From: Sediminibacterium ginsengisoli
Lineage (GTDB): Bacteria; Bacteroidota; Bacteroidia; Chitinophagales; Chitinophagaceae
Assembly (NCBI GenBank): GCA_945865545.1
Contig: CAMBEQ010000023.1
Location: 1 to 35,754 of the forward strand
DNA length: 35,754 nucleotides
Direction: 5' to 3'
The notes beneath the pieces are model-generated. The model had not been told where the DNA came from, searched no databases, and saw only the letters and a list, made by a program, of their open reading frames with translations. Shown here one piece after another: positions 1 to 9,418 of this stretch; the first letter of the stretch is position 1; each line of letters starts with the position of its first letter. Position numbers and translations under genes: made by a program.

Positions 1-945
1 CAATAATCCATTTAATACTGAATTAAAATGATAAGGATCTATCACTTTAATTCTAATGCCTTTGTGTTCTATTAAACTACCATCGTTTGGTAATGGAATA
101 GTTAATGATTCCATTTTAATATCTTCTTTTAAAATATTTTGTCCTACCATCATGATGGCTGGTATATTAAACCAATTGGCTCCTATCCACTCAAATGAAT
201 AAGCCGAGCCTCTTCCAATGCTTACATTGGTAGCTTCAAACAAACACAAGCCTGGATATAGGATACAAGCTTCTATATTTTGTAATGCAGGCGAAGTAGC
301 TACCCATGGTTTATTCCAATCATAAAATAATTGTTCCCGATTCCAATTGCTACAAGCAATTACTTCTAACGGTGCTTTTATATTTTCCACTTCATTAAAA
401 TATTGCGCCAGTTCTCCTAAAGTACATTGATGTTTAATAGGAATAGAAAAGCGACCTATAAAACTTTTCATCGTCTTATTTAACATAGGACCTTCTGCCA
501 TTTGAAAATTTCCTCCCAATGGATTAGGCCTGTCTAAAATAATAATTTGCTTTTTAAATTGGGCAGCTGCTTCTAACCAATAGGTCATTGACCATAAATA
601 GGTATAAAATCGAACCCCTACGTCTGGAATATCAAAAACTAAGATGTCAATATCTTGTAAATCCTCTAATGTTGGTGCAAATTTTTCTCCATATAAACTT
701 ATAATGGGCAATCCTGTAAGGACATCTATTTCATTATTTATTTTCTCGCCATCAACCCCTTTGCTATTAATGCCATGTTCTGGTGAAAATAGTTTTACTA
801 TATTAAATCCATTTTTTAATAAAGCTGTTCTACTTTTCTCTTCAGTGCTCGTGGTTGCTGCATCATTGGTTAAAAAGGCAATGGATTTATTTTTCCAGCT
901 AGGTTCGGAGCTTAAAAGATTATCAATACCAAATTGTAAGGACAT
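1..945 (-). CDS. DUF1343 / NamZ-like exo-beta-N-acetylmuramidase, C-terminal end cut by window edge
   Basis: The gene starts at the ATG at 945 and stays open to the window edge, giving 315 codons with the C-terminus missing. Visible motifs are SPEHG (about residues 54-58), a FDIPDVGVRFYTY stretch (about 104-116) and DRPNP (138-142), with an SIGRGS motif further on; together these identify the DUF1343 family. Characterised members (NamZ) remove N-acetylmuramic acid from the non-reducing end of peptidoglycan fragments, so a role in muropeptide recycling is likely. Glu56 within SPEHG is a candidate active-site residue by family analogy. No signal peptide or lipobox is visible: the N-terminus is polar and runs directly into the fold, which is unusual for an enzyme expected to act outside the cytoplasm. 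The next gene upstream ends only 2 bases away, so the two are probably co-transcribed. The family call is firm; the substrate is inferred. Confidence 0.88.
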   Translation of the reverse strand, partial: MSLQFGIDNLLSSEPSWKNKSIAFLTNDAATTSTEEKSRTALLKNGFNIVKLFSPEHGINSKGVDGEKINNEIDVLTGLPIISLYGEKFAPTLEDLQDIDILVFDIPDVGVRFYTYLWSMTYWLEAAAQFKKQIIILDRPNPLGGNFQMAEGPMLNKTMKSFIGRFSIPIKHQCTLGELAQYFNEVENIKAPLEVIACSNWNREQLFYDWNKPWVATSPALQNIEACILYPGLCLFEATNVSIGRGSAYSFEWIGANWFNIPAIMMVGQNILKEDIKMESLTIPLPNDGSLIEHKGIRIKVIDPYHFNSVLNGLL

Positions 946-947
946 GT

Positions 948-1418
948 TTATTTACTTTTTTCTTCAAATGCTAAAACCGTTTTTAAATTTTCCATGACAT
1001 TAAATATAATGGGGCATCGATCATAATGCATGTAGGTCGTAAAAAGTCTTTTATTAAAATCGGGAATATGAAATGCAGGAAACTCTCTACAACCTGCAAA
1101 ACGATGTTCATACACACTGCAACTATTTTCCACTAAAAAATGACAGGGTATGGAATTAATTACCATTCTGCCAGATTCTCCTTTTGAAATATAAGCTTCG
1201 TCAAAGTTTTCCCTAGTTTGACCCAAATGTTTAGCCAAATTATTGGCTTCGGCTTCGTCAATATTCACCATTAAGCTTTTGCAGCAATTGCCACAGCTGG
1301 TACAATCTATTTGAGGGCTAATGGTCTCTGAAAGGGAAAATACCGCATTATCTAGTTCCTGGCTGTTAATTTGCCTTAGAAAGCCTTGAAATTCATCGTT
1401 TTCGGTCATAAGCTCCAC
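948..1418 (-). CDS. YkgJ family cysteine-cluster protein (putative Zn/Fe chelating)
   Basis: This is a 156-residue cytoplasmic protein with a CxxCxxCC cluster (Cys39, 42, 45, 46) and later cysteines in SIPCHF, NSCSVYEHRF and AGCREFP. That pattern defines the YkgJ/UPF0153 family, predicted to bind zinc or an iron-sulfur cluster; the biochemical role is unknown. The listed start is a GTG at 1418. An ATG three codons downstream at 1409 follows a GGAG at short distance and is an equally good or better start, which would give 153 residues. The frame is also open further upstream but contains no ATG, GTG or TTG there before a stop. The gene lies 2 bases upstream of the DUF1343 gene and likely shares its transcript. 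Confidence 0.85.
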   Translation of the reverse strand: MELMTENDEFQGFLRQINSQELDNAVFSLSETISPQIDCTSCGNCCKSLMVNIDEAEANNLAKHLGQTRENFDEAYISKGESGRMVINSIPCHFLVENSCSVYEHRFAGCREFPAFHIPDFNKRLFTTYMHYDRCPIIFNVMENLKTVLAFEEKSK

Positions 1419-1537
1419 TGCCTTGCTTTTAATGAAATCAAGGTCTACAATGGGGTATTTTGGGTCTGTTTTGATGGTTTAAAGATAAGTGATTAATCGT
1501 TTATCCACATAAAAGGGACAATTGGTGAAAAGTAAAA

Positions 1538-1567
1538 TTGGGGTAACCACCGTGCTCATTAGATTTG
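1538..1567 (+). promoter_or_regulatory. putative Bacteroidota promoter for the parE operon
   Basis: TAGATTTG at 1560-1567 matches the Bacteroidota -7 consensus TAnnTTTG exactly. A TTG at 1538-1540 lies 19 bases upstream, in the place of the -33 element. The parE ATG at 1611 is 43 bases downstream. The remainder of the spacer 1419-1610 shows no other clear feature. Confidence 0.45.
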
Positions 1568-1610
1568 CAGACAGACAAGGGCCAATTTTGCCCCTAAAGC
1601 ATTGATAATT

Positions 1611-3506
1611 ATGGCAGAAACTAAGATACCAGTTGAATACAACGAAGACTCGATTAGATCCTTAGATTGGAAAGAACATATACGTTTAAGACCAGGAATG
1701 TACATTGGAAAATTGGGAGATGGATCGGCTCCTGATGATGGCATTTATGTTTTAATGAAAGAAGTCATCGATAACTGTATTGATGAACATACCATGGGCT
1801 ATGGTAAACAAGTAGAGATTTCCATTCAAGATAAGACGGTCACCATTCGTGACTATGGTCGTGGAATTCCTTTGGGAAAAATTGTAGATGTAGTAAGTAA
1901 AATTAATACGGGTGCCAAATACGATAGTAAAGCCTTTCAAAAATCGGTGGGTTTAAATGGAGTAGGTACTAAAGCGGTAAATGCCTTAAGTGAAGACTTT
2001 TTAGTGACCGCTTTTAGAGAGGGTAAACAACGCTCTGCTAGTTTTAAAAAGGGTCAGCTTATTCAAGAAACAAAAGAAACTAAAACAACAGAAGCCAATG
2101 GCACTTTGGTAGTATTTACACCGGATAGTTCCATGTTTAAAAATTTCCATTTCATCAACGAATATATTGATGGGCAACTTTGGAATTATTGTTATTTGAA
2201 TGCGGGTTTAAGTATTCTTTTTAATGAAAAAAAATATGTAAGTAAAAACGGGTTATTGGATTTGTTAGAAAGAAAAACTAATCCTGATGAACTTCGATAC
2301 CCAATTATACATTTAAAAGGAGAAGATATTGAAGTGGCATTATCCCATAACAATGATTATGGAGAAGATATATTTTCTTTTGTTAATGGACAATACACCA
2401 CTCAAGGAGGTACCCATCAACAAGCATTTAGAGAAGCCTATGTAAAAGTGATTCGTGATTATTATAAAAAAGATTACGAAGCATCTGATATTAGAACCAG
2501 TATTGTAGCGGCCGTTTCGGTACGTGTGCAAGAACCTGTATTTGAAAGTCAAACCAAAACTAAATTAGGTTCTCAGAATGTGGCGGATGGCGGACCTAGT
2601 ATGAAGAATTTTGTTACAGAATTTTTAGCCAAAGAATTAGATAATTTTTTACACCGCAATCCAGCAACGGCCGAAGCGTTAAAAAAACGCATCGAACAAA
2701 ACGAACATGAGCGTAAAGAATTGGCAGGCATCAAAAAATTAGCGAATGAAAGAGCTAAAAAAGCGAACCTGCATAATAAAAAACTAAGAGATTGTCGAAT
2801 TCATCTTAACGATGAGTTGCCTAATAAGAATAAAGAAATGTTTATTTCTTCACAACAAGGAAGTACCTTATTTATTACCGAAGGAGATTCTGCCAGTGGA
2901 AGTATCACTAAATCGCGTAATGTAGATACTCAAGCGGTTTTTAGTTTAAGAGGTAAACCTTTGAACGCTTTTGGTTTAACCAAAAAAGTAGTATACGAAA
3001 ATGAAGAGTTTAATTTATTACAACACGCTTTAAACATTGAAGAAGGTTTAGAAGGACTTCGTTACAATCAAATAGTAATTGCTACCGATGCCGATGTGGA
3101 TGGTATGCACATAAGATTATTAATTTTGACTTTCTTCTTACAATTCTTCCCAGACTTAGTTAAAAAAGGCCATGTATTTGTTTTAGAAACCCCTTTATTC
3201 AGAGTGCGTAATAAGCAAAAAACTATTTATTGTTACAACGAAACAGAGAAACAAGCTGCCATGAAGGAATTAGGTACCAAACCAGAGATCACTAGGTTTA
3301 AGGGTTTAGGAGAAATTAGTCCAGAAGAGTTTGGTAAGTTTATCAATGCCGATATTAAATTGGCTCCAGTTATTTTAGAACAAGGGGATCATATTCAACA
3401 TTTATTAGAATATTATATGGGTAAAAACACCCAGGAAAGACAAGATTTTATTATCAATAATTTAAAAGTAGAATTGGACAAAGCACATGATACACTTAGT
3501 ATTTGA
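1611..3506 (+). CDS. parE: DNA topoisomerase IV subunit B
   Basis: This is the ATPase subunit of a type IIA topoisomerase, which decatenates daughter chromosomes together with the ParC subunit encoded four genes along. The 631 residues show the GHKL ATP-binding elements in order: Glu51/Asn55 in [17 protein letters not shown] (81-87) and GLNGVG (114-119). The ATP-contacting QTKTKLG segment is at 314-320. The TOPRIM domain carries EGDSASG (424-430) and the metal-binding TDADVDG (492-498). I chose ATG 1611 rather than the in-frame TTG at 1602. Length is that of ParE rather than of long GyrB proteins, and linkage to a ParC-type gene supports topoisomerase IV over gyrase. Its last 20 bases overlap the next gene, suggesting translational coupling. 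Confidence 0.93.
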   Translation: MAETKIPVEYNEDSIRSLDWKEHIRLRPGMYIGKLGDGSAPDDGIYVLMKEVIDNCIDEHTMGYGKQVEISIQDKTVTIRDYGRGIPLGKIVDVVSKINTGAKYDSKAFQKSVGLNGVGTKAVNALSEDFLVTAFREGKQRSASFKKGQLIQETKETKTTEANGTLVVFTPDSSMFKNFHFINEYIDGQLWNYCYLNAGLSILFNEKKYVSKNGLLDLLERKTNPDELRYPIIHLKGEDIEVALSHNNDYGEDIFSFVNGQYTTQGGTHQQAFREAYVKVIRDYYKKDYEASDIRTSIVAAVSVRVQEPVFESQTKTKLGSQNVADGGPSMKNFVTEFLAKELDNFLHRNPATAEALKKRIEQNEHERKELAGIKKLANERAKKANLHNKKLRDCRIHLNDELPNKNKEMFISSQQGSTLFITEGDSASGSITKSRNVDTQAVFSLRGKPLNAFGLTKKVVYENEEFNLLQHALNIEEGLEGLRYNQIVIATDADVDGMHIRLLILTFFLQFFPDLVKKGHVFVLETPLFRVRNKQKTIYCYNETEKQAAMKELGTKPEITRFKGLGEISPEEFGKFINADIKLAPVILEQGDHIQHLLEYYMGKNTQERQDFIINNLKVELDKAHDTLSI

Positions 3507-4317
3507 AACAGCTAATATAGCAGCATTAGAAGCAGCCATTGCATTGGATGAAACTTTAGCAGGTTACATTGTTGAAATTAAGGACGATTATGCAGTGGGG
3601 CCCTTGTTAGATATTTATGAAACAGAAGGTTACCAAGCAAGAAGAAACTGGTGGGCGAATGTTTTAGCATATTCACCGCATTCAGATCAATTGAATATAG
3701 TGGATGATAAATTAACGGTACACCAATTAATTCAAAACTTGGAAGAGGATTCTAATGAGGAAGTATGGATATGGATGGGGCAAAATACACACGACGTTTG
3801 TGGGTATTATTGGTTGATGAGTCAATTGAAACCTTATCAAGGTAAATTACAAGTATTGTATTTAAACAATCTTCCTTTTTTAAATGAAAAAGGACAATTA
3901 TTTTATCCAACCCATTTAAGTGAAATACAACCTAAAGAATTCATTAAAGCTAAACGTTTAGCAAGACCTATCACTTTAAGTGAATTCGAATTGGATCCAG
4001 ATGAATGGAAAAAACTTTGTCAAGAAAATGAAGGGGTAAGGTTTTTAGAAGGAGGCAAGAAATTAGTAAGCATGCCCATTAGTTTTTATGACAAAGAAAT
4101 TTTATCCTTACTTACTAAAAATGCTCAAAAGTTACCAAGTGCTCTTGCGCATATTTTAAGTAAAATGAAAGTAAAAACAGGAGATACATTTATTGTATTT
4201 AGATTAAAAGCTTTAGCCGAACAAGGGAAAATTGTATTGGCAGGTAATTGGGAAAAAGGGTGGAAAGATATGGTCGTGCAAATGCCAGGAGGATCAAGTG
4301 TGGTAGTAGAAGATTAA
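3487..4317 (+). CDS. DUF1835 domain-containing protein of unknown function
   Basis: This 276-residue protein begins with [18 protein letters not shown] and contains KDDYAVGPL near residue 35 and a WANVL segment near residue 55, which are hallmarks of DUF1835. The C-terminal part, from about residue 180 to the WEKGWKDM motif, resembles the DUF3658 partner domain usually fused to it. No signal peptide or membrane segment is seen, so it is probably cytoplasmic. No biochemical function is established for the family. The start overlaps the end of parE by 20 bases and the gene lies inside a run that includes both topoisomerase IV subunits; that placement is seen directly, but a link to DNA topology is only a suggestion. 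Confidence 0.85.
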   Translation: MIHLVFETANIAALEAAIALDETLAGYIVEIKDDYAVGPLLDIYETEGYQARRNWWANVLAYSPHSDQLNIVDDKLTVHQLIQNLEEDSNEEVWIWMGQNTHDVCGYYWLMSQLKPYQGKLQVLYLNNLPFLNEKGQLFYPTHLSEIQPKEFIKAKRLARPITLSEFELDPDEWKKLCQENEGVRFLEGGKKLVSMPISFYDKEILSLLTKNAQKLPSALAHILSKMKVKTGDTFIVFRLKALAEQGKIVLAGNWEKGWKDMVVQMPGGSSVVVED

Positions 4318-4344
4318 AATTGAATCAGTTTTTAATATATAATA

Positions 4345-4713
4345 ATGAGTGTAGCAGTTTCCAACATAGAAGTAAAAGCAATAGATGAGCGCGGTGCACT
4401 CCATTATTTTAGTACGAATAGATCTGGTGAATTTTTATTGGTGTATCGATATGCAGGATCGGTGAGTGGACAACATTACCATACTGGGAAATCGGCAGGA
4501 AAAAATCCAGAGGAAATGTTATTAGTGCAAGGAAGTTTAACCATGAATTGGAAAAACTTAGGAACTGGGGAAACAGGAACTTTGCAAATGGAAGCACCTT
4601 CGAGAGCTATTATTCAACCCAATGTATGGCATGAAGTAAAAGCTTTAACAGATATTATTTTTATAGAATTAAATAGTTTAGTGGACGGTAGTGAAGATAC
4701 GCATCGTCTCTAA
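4345..4713 (+). CDS. small single-domain cupin protein
   Basis: This 122-residue protein has the cupin pattern: GQHYHTGKSAGKNPEE provides His44, His46 and Glu56 or Glu57, a glycine-containing turn (VQGSLTM) follows, and VWHEVKAL supplies His96 as a fourth metal ligand. It also resembles the sugar-ketoisomerase-like cupins, but the substrate cannot be read from the sequence. It has no signal peptide. It lies 27 bases after the DUF1835 gene and 12 bases before parC, so it is very likely co-expressed with topoisomerase IV. The cupin fold is a confident call; enzyme versus binding protein is open. Confidence 0.8.
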   Translation: MSVAVSNIEVKAIDERGALHYFSTNRSGEFLLVYRYAGSVSGQHYHTGKSAGKNPEEMLLVQGSLTMNWKNLGTGETGTLQMEAPSRAIIQPNVWHEVKALTDIIFIELNSLVDGSEDTHRL

Positions 4714-4725
4714 TTAAGTATACAT

Positions 4726-7248
4726 ATGGCAAAAGAGAAAAATTTAAGTCGAGTAACAGAAAACGAGTCAGGTGTTCAAGGCCAATACAAAAATTGGTTT
4801 TTGGATTATGCTTCTTATGTTATTTTAGAAAGAGCAGTTCCCGCAATTGAAGATGGTTTAAAACCAGTTCAAAGAAGAATCTTACACGCCATGAAAGAAA
4901 TGGATGATGGAAGATTTAATAAAGTAGCTAATATTATTGGGCAAAGTATGCAGTATCATCCACACGGTGATGCCAGTATTGGCGATGCTTTGGTAAACAT
5001 TGGTCAAAAAGATATGTTGGTGGAAACCCAAGGTAACTGGGGAGATGTAAGAACAGGCGATGATGCAGCAGCAGCTCGTTATATAGAAGCCCGTTTAAGC
5101 AAATTTGCTTTGGAAGTGGCTTTTAATGCCAAGACTACCGATTGGGCATTAAGTTACGATGGACGTAAACAAGAGCCTGTTACCCTTCCTATGAAATTCC
5201 CTTTATTATTGGCACAGGGGGCCGATGGTATTGCAGTAGGCTTATCGACCAAAATTTTACCGCATAACTTTTGCGAATTGGTGGAAGCAGCCATTAAACA
5301 TTTAAGAGGCCGCAAATTTGAATTACTTCCCGATTTCCAAACAGGGGGTATGATAGATACTTCTAATTACAATGATGGTAAAAGGGGAGGCAAGATTAGA
5401 GTACGTGCACATATCGAAGAATTTGATAAAAAAACCTTGCTTATTAAAGATGTTCCATATAGTGTTACCACCACACAATTAATGGAAAGTATTACGAAGG
5501 CCAATGATCAAGGAAAAATTAAAATAAAAAAAGTAACGGATGTAACTGCTGCGGAAGTAGAAATTCAAATTGATTTAGCAGCGGGTATTTCACCAGATAT
5601 TACCATTGATGCTTTGTATGCTTTTACCGATTGTGAAATAAGTATTTCTCCCAATGCTTGTGTCATTGTCAATCAAAGACCTCAATTTTTAGGTGCCTCC
5701 GATTTATTACGTCATTCTGTAGATCATACCAAAGCGCTTTTACAAGCCGAATTAAAAATTCAATTAAAAGAATTAGAAGACAAATGGCATTTCACTAGTT
5801 TAGAAAAAATATTTTTTGAAGAAAAAATATATAAAGAATTAGAAAAAAAGCATGCTACTTGGGATAAAGTGATTGACGCTATTGATGAAGCTTTTCAACC
5901 ATTTAAGAAGAAGTTTAAAAAGCCAATTGAACGTATCGATTTATTAAAATTAACAGATAAACCTGTAAGAAGAATTTACAAATTAGACATTGACGAATTA
6001 AATGCTCAAATAAAATCTATTGAAGAAGAAATAAGAGAAGTAAAGAATCACTTAGCTAATTTGGTGGACTATGCGGTTGCCTATTATGAGAATTTGGTAA
6101 AAAAATATGGCAAAGGCAAGGAAAGAAAAACAGAAATTAAAGAATTTGATACCATTCAAGTGAAGCAGGTGGCCATTGCCAATACAAAACTATACATCAA
6201 TCGAGTTGAGGGTTTTGTGGGTACTAGTTTGAAAAAAGATGAATTTTTATGTGATTGTACCGACTATGATGACATCATTGCCTTCTCTAAATCGGGTGTG
6301 ATGAAAGTGGTGAAAGTTTCTGATAAAGTTTTTATTGGTAAAGACATTATTCATGCTGCTGTTTTCCAAAAAAATGACGAACGGACTACTTATAATATGG
6401 TGTATTCAGATGGAGCTTCTGGAATTGCTTATGCTAAAAGGTTTAATGTAACGGGCGTGACTCGTGATAAAGAATACTTTTTAGCAAAAAGCGCAGAGAA
6501 ATCGAAGATTCATTATATGTCTGTGAACTTAAATGGAGAAGCAGAATCGGTAAAAATAATTTTGAGTCCCAATTGTACGGCACGTATTAAAGAGTTTGAT
6601 TTCTTTTTTGACAGCCTAGAAGTGAAAGGAAGAAGTAGTGTGGGCAATCAAGTGACCAAATACCCTGTGAAGGCTGTAAAATTGAAAGAAGCGGGTAAAA
6701 GCACTTTATTGGGTCGTAAACTTTGGTTTGATGACAAGTTTGGCCGTTTAAATACAGACGAAAAAGGAATTTATTTGGGTACCTTTGAGGATGAAAAATT
6801 ACTAGTCATTACCAAAGACGGGAATTACGAGGTAACGGATACGGAAGTAAGTCAACGTTTTGATCCTGAAAAAGTAATTTTTATGGAGAAGTTTGATCCA
6901 GAAAAAATTGTAACTGCAGTTTATTTAGACAAAGAAAAATTGCAATTCAATATCAAACGCTTTAATATTGAAACCACTACTTTAAAAACACCATTTACTT
7001 TTATCAAAGAAGGGGATGGAAATTATGTAGTTACTGCTTCCACTTTTGCTGAACCTATTTTGGTGGTGCAAACTGGAAGAGGTACTCAGGTAAGAAAAGC
7101 GAAGTTTAAAGTGAGTAAAATGGTAGATGTGATGGGATGGAAAGCTATAGGTACTAAATTGGTTGATTTTTCTAAAACGGTGGAAATGAATTGGGAGAAT
7201 AAGGTAATCATCAAAGATCCCAATGACGCTCAACCAGAATTGTTTTAA
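4726..7248 (+). CDS. parC: DNA topoisomerase IV subunit A
   Basis: This is the DNA-cleaving subunit, 840 residues. The catalytic tyrosine is Tyr119 in AAAARYIEARLS, preceded by the winged-helix segment GLKPVQRRILHAM (44-56) and QYHPHGDASIGDAL (76-89), the canonical GyrA/ParC core. A charged coiled-coil-like region (about 350-450, rich in Lys and Glu) is followed by a C-terminal region of repeated strands typical of the DNA-wrapping beta-pinwheel. A clear GyrA box is not evident, which fits ParC better than gyrase A. It starts with ATG 12 bases after the cupin gene and is followed after 15 bases by the CvfB-like gene. It forms a heterotetramer with the ParE encoded upstream. Confidence 0.92.
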   Translation: MAKEKNLSRVTENESGVQGQYKNWFLDYASYVILERAVPAIEDGLKPVQRRILHAMKEMDDGRFNKVANIIGQSMQYHPHGDASIGDALVNIGQKDMLVETQGNWGDVRTGDDAAAARYIEARLSKFALEVAFNAKTTDWALSYDGRKQEPVTLPMKFPLLLAQGADGIAVGLSTKILPHNFCELVEAAIKHLRGRKFELLPDFQTGGMIDTSNYNDGKRGGKIRVRAHIEEFDKKTLLIKDVPYSVTTTQLMESITKANDQGKIKIKKVTDVTAAEVEIQIDLAAGISPDITIDALYAFTDCEISISPNACVIVNQRPQFLGASDLLRHSVDHTKALLQAELKIQLKELEDKWHFTSLEKIFFEEKIYKELEKKHATWDKVIDAIDEAFQPFKKKFKKPIERIDLLKLTDKPVRRIYKLDIDELNAQIKSIEEEIREVKNHLANLVDYAVAYYENLVKKYGKGKERKTEIKEFDTIQVKQVAIANTKLYINRVEGFVGTSLKKDEFLCDCTDYDDIIAFSKSGVMKVVKVSDKVFIGKDIIHAAVFQKNDERTTYNMVYSDGASGIAYAKRFNVTGVTRDKEYFLAKSAEKSKIHYMSVNLNGEAESVKIILSPNCTARIKEFDFFFDSLEVKGRSSVGNQVTKYPVKAVKLKEAGKSTLLGRKLWFDDKFGRLNTDEKGIYLGTFEDEKLLVITKDGNYEVTDTEVSQRFDPEKVIFMEKFDPEKIVTAVYLDKEKLQFNIKRFNIETTTLKTPFTFIKEGDGNYVVTASTFAEPILVVQTGRGTQVRKAKFKVSKMVDVMGWKAIGTKLVDFSKTVEMNWENKVIIKDPNDAQPELF

Positions 7249-7263
7249 ATTTAAATAAATAAC

Positions 7264-8133
7264 ATGTCAACCATTAATGTAGGTCAATTTAATTTGATGC
7301 GTGTAGACCGAAGAGTTGACTTTGGTTTTTATATGGATGATGGTGCGGAAGGCATCTTACTTCCTAAACGTTTTGTTCCTTCAGGGCTTCAAGTGGGTGA
7401 TACCATTAGTGTATTTGTTTACCACGACTCTGACAACAGGCTTATTGCTACTACACAAGAACCTTTAGCTGTTGTAGGAGACATTGCTGCTTTAAAAGTG
7501 GTGGAAGTGACTTCTCAAGGTGCTTTCTTAGATTGGGGCTTAATGAAGGATTTATTCGTGCCGGTTTCTCAACAATTATCCACCATGCGCTTGGGTGGAA
7601 AATATTTGGTCAAATTATATATTGATGCACAAACAGGAAGGGTAGCTGCCACTGAAAAAATTGACAAACAAATAAGCAATGATCATTTAACTGTTAAAGA
7701 AGGAGAAAAAGTTAAAATTCAAGTATACCGTGAATCAGAAATTGGGTATGTGGTAATTGTAAATCAAGTGCATCAGGGATTGGTGTATAAGAATGAAGTA
7801 TTTACTCATTTACACATTGGACAATTTATTGACGAAGCCTTTGTTAAAAAAATTAGAGAAGACAATAAATTAGATATTGGATTAGGAAAACAAGGAGGAG
7901 AAAAATTAGCCGATGATCATCAAAAAATTATTAGCTTATTAAAGTCACATAAAGGATTTTTACCTTATCATGATAAATCGGCTCCAGATGATATTTATGC
8001 TTTTTTTGGAATGAGTAAAAAAGCATTTAAAATGAATGTAGGCATGTTGTATAAACTTAAACTAATCAGCATTGCAGATGATGGAATTCATTTAACGCCC
8101 GAAGAAGTGACCCCAGCAGCCACCCCTGCATAA
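7264..8133 (+). CDS. CvfB-like S1-domain RNA-binding protein
   Basis: This 289-residue protein matches the CvfB/YitL family. An N-terminal S1-like module starts at VGQFNLMRVDRRVDFGFYMD and continues through EGILLPKRFVP. A second S1-type domain has GAFLDWGLMKDLFVP near residue 90, and a further beta domain covers about 145-215. The C-terminal 70 residues (SLLKSHKGFLPYHDKSAP onward, with FFGMSKKAFKMNVGML) form the winged-helix domain of the family. Homologues bind RNA and affect virulence-gene expression in staphylococci; the role in Bacteroidota is unknown. It follows parC by 15 bases and precedes the thiolase by 10, so it is in the same transcription run. Confidence 0.85.
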   Translation: MSTINVGQFNLMRVDRRVDFGFYMDDGAEGILLPKRFVPSGLQVGDTISVFVYHDSDNRLIATTQEPLAVVGDIAALKVVEVTSQGAFLDWGLMKDLFVPVSQQLSTMRLGGKYLVKLYIDAQTGRVAATEKIDKQISNDHLTVKEGEKVKIQVYRESEIGYVVIVNQVHQGLVYKNEVFTHLHIGQFIDEAFVKKIREDNKLDIGLGKQGGEKLADDHQKIISLLKSHKGFLPYHDKSAPDDIYAFFGMSKKAFKMNVGMLYKLKLISIADDGIHLTPEEVTPAATPA

Positions 8134-8143
8134 ATTCTATTGT

Positions 8144-9328
8144 ATGAATAAAGAAGTGTATATCGTTGCTGCTGTTAGAACTCCCATTGGTTCTTTTGGA
8201 GGGGCCTTAAGTGCTTTGTCGGCTACTTCATTAGGGGCTATAGCCATTCAAGGTGCTTTAGTTAAATCAGGTATTCAAGCAGATCAAGTGGATGAAGTGA
8301 TGATGGGATCGGTCATTCAAGCAGGACTAGGACAAGCGCCTGCCAGACAAGCAGCTAAAGCTGCTGGATTGCCTGATAAAGTAATTTGCACTACCATTAA
8401 TAAAGTTTGTGCCAGTGGAATGAAAGCCATTGCCATAGCTGCTCAAAATATACTATTAGGGGATGCCAATATTATTATTGCAGGGGGCATGGAAAGTATG
8501 AGCAATGTTCCTTTTTACAACACCACACAACGTTGGGGCAATAAATATGGAGATACCATTTTACAAGATGGATTAGCAAAAGATGGATTGGTGGATGTAT
8601 ATGATCAAGTAGCCATGGGTAATTTTGCAGACCTATGTGCATCAAAATATAAAATTTCAAGAGTCGATCAAGATGAATTTGCTACCCATAGTTATCAAAA
8701 AGCACAAGCTGCTATAAACAATGGCTGGTTTAAAGAAGAAATAATTCCTGTTGAAATACCACAAAAAAAAGGAGCTGCCATTATAATTGATAAAGACGAA
8801 GACCCTTTTAAAGTAAATTTTGAAAAAATAGCGCAACTTAATCCTGCTTTTACTAAAGAGGGCACGGTTACTGCAGCCAATGCAAGTACCATGAATGACG
8901 GGGCAGCTGCATTGGTTTTAATGAGTGCTGAAAAAGCAAGAGAATTAGGAATTAAACCCATTGCTATTATAAGAGCATTTGCAGATGCAGAACAAGATCC
9001 TAAATGGTTCACTACAACGCCTGCATTGGCCTTGCCTAAAGCATTAACCAAAGCTGGACTTAAAAAAGAAGACATCAGTTTTTTTGAATTCAATGAAGCC
9101 TTTTCTGTAGTAGGCTTGGTCAATACCCAAATTTTAGCATTAGAGGCCAGCAAAGTAAATGTTCATGGTGGGGCGGTTGCATTAGGACATCCATTAGGTT
9201 GTAGTGGTGCAAGAATAGTTGTAACCTTAATTCATATCCTACAAAAGAATAAAGCAAAATACGGAGCAGCTGCTATTTGTAATGGGGGCGGAGGTGCGAG
9301 TGCGATGGTGATTGAAGCTGTATATTAA
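8144..9328 (+). CDS. atoB: acetyl-CoA C-acetyltransferase (thiolase II)
   Basis: The enzyme condenses two acetyl-CoA to acetoacetyl-CoA, or runs the reverse, in ketone-body, butanoate or short-chain fatty acid metabolism. The 394 residues are the usual length. Nucleophile Cys89 lies in KVCASGMKA, NEAFSVV is near residue 315, His349 lies in GHPLGCSGAR, and the second catalytic Cys379 lies in ICNGGGGASA. All active-site residues are present. The start ATG lies 10 bases after the CvfB-like stop. No acyl-CoA dehydrogenase, hydroxyacyl-CoA dehydrogenase or CoA transferase is next to it, so the exact pathway cannot be read from context. The gene symbol is assigned by similarity of motifs and could equally be phaA or fadA-type. 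Confidence 0.9.
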   Translation: MNKEVYIVAAVRTPIGSFGGALSALSATSLGAIAIQGALVKSGIQADQVDEVMMGSVIQAGLGQAPARQAAKAAGLPDKVICTTINKVCASGMKAIAIAAQNILLGDANIIIAGGMESMSNVPFYNTTQRWGNKYGDTILQDGLAKDGLVDVYDQVAMGNFADLCASKYKISRVDQDEFATHSYQKAQAAINNGWFKEEIIPVEIPQKKGAAIIIDKDEDPFKVNFEKIAQLNPAFTKEGTVTAANASTMNDGAAALVLMSAEKARELGIKPIAIIRAFADAEQDPKWFTTTPALALPKALTKAGLKKEDISFFEFNEAFSVVGLVNTQILALEASKVNVHGGAVALGHPLGCSGARIVVTLIHILQKNKAKYGAAAICNGGGGASAMVIEAVY

Positions 9329-9418
9329 ATGGCTTCAAAATAAACCTTACTATATTTTACTATTCTACCATTTTAAACTTTATAAGAAAAGGTAAATGCC
9401 TTCTTTAATAGTGAAAGT

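Noticed and set aside
644..997. A 117-codon open frame on the plus strand at the left edge
   Set aside because: The opposite strand encodes a DUF1343 protein with several family motifs; this frame is its shadow.
1611..7248. Gyrase (gyrB/gyrA) as identity of the two topoisomerase subunits
   Set aside because: Proximity of the two, lengths, and lack of a clear GyrA box fit topoisomerase IV better.
8695..9153. A 152-codon open frame on the minus strand inside the thiolase gene
   Set aside because: It is fully covered by a thiolase with all catalytic motifs; the reverse frame has no recognisable domain and reflects codon bias.
9329..9418. A small AAGG/CCTT hairpin between thiolase and ytxJ as a terminator
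   Set aside because: Only 4 to 5 bp of stem and no solid T-tract; the spacer otherwise shows nothing.
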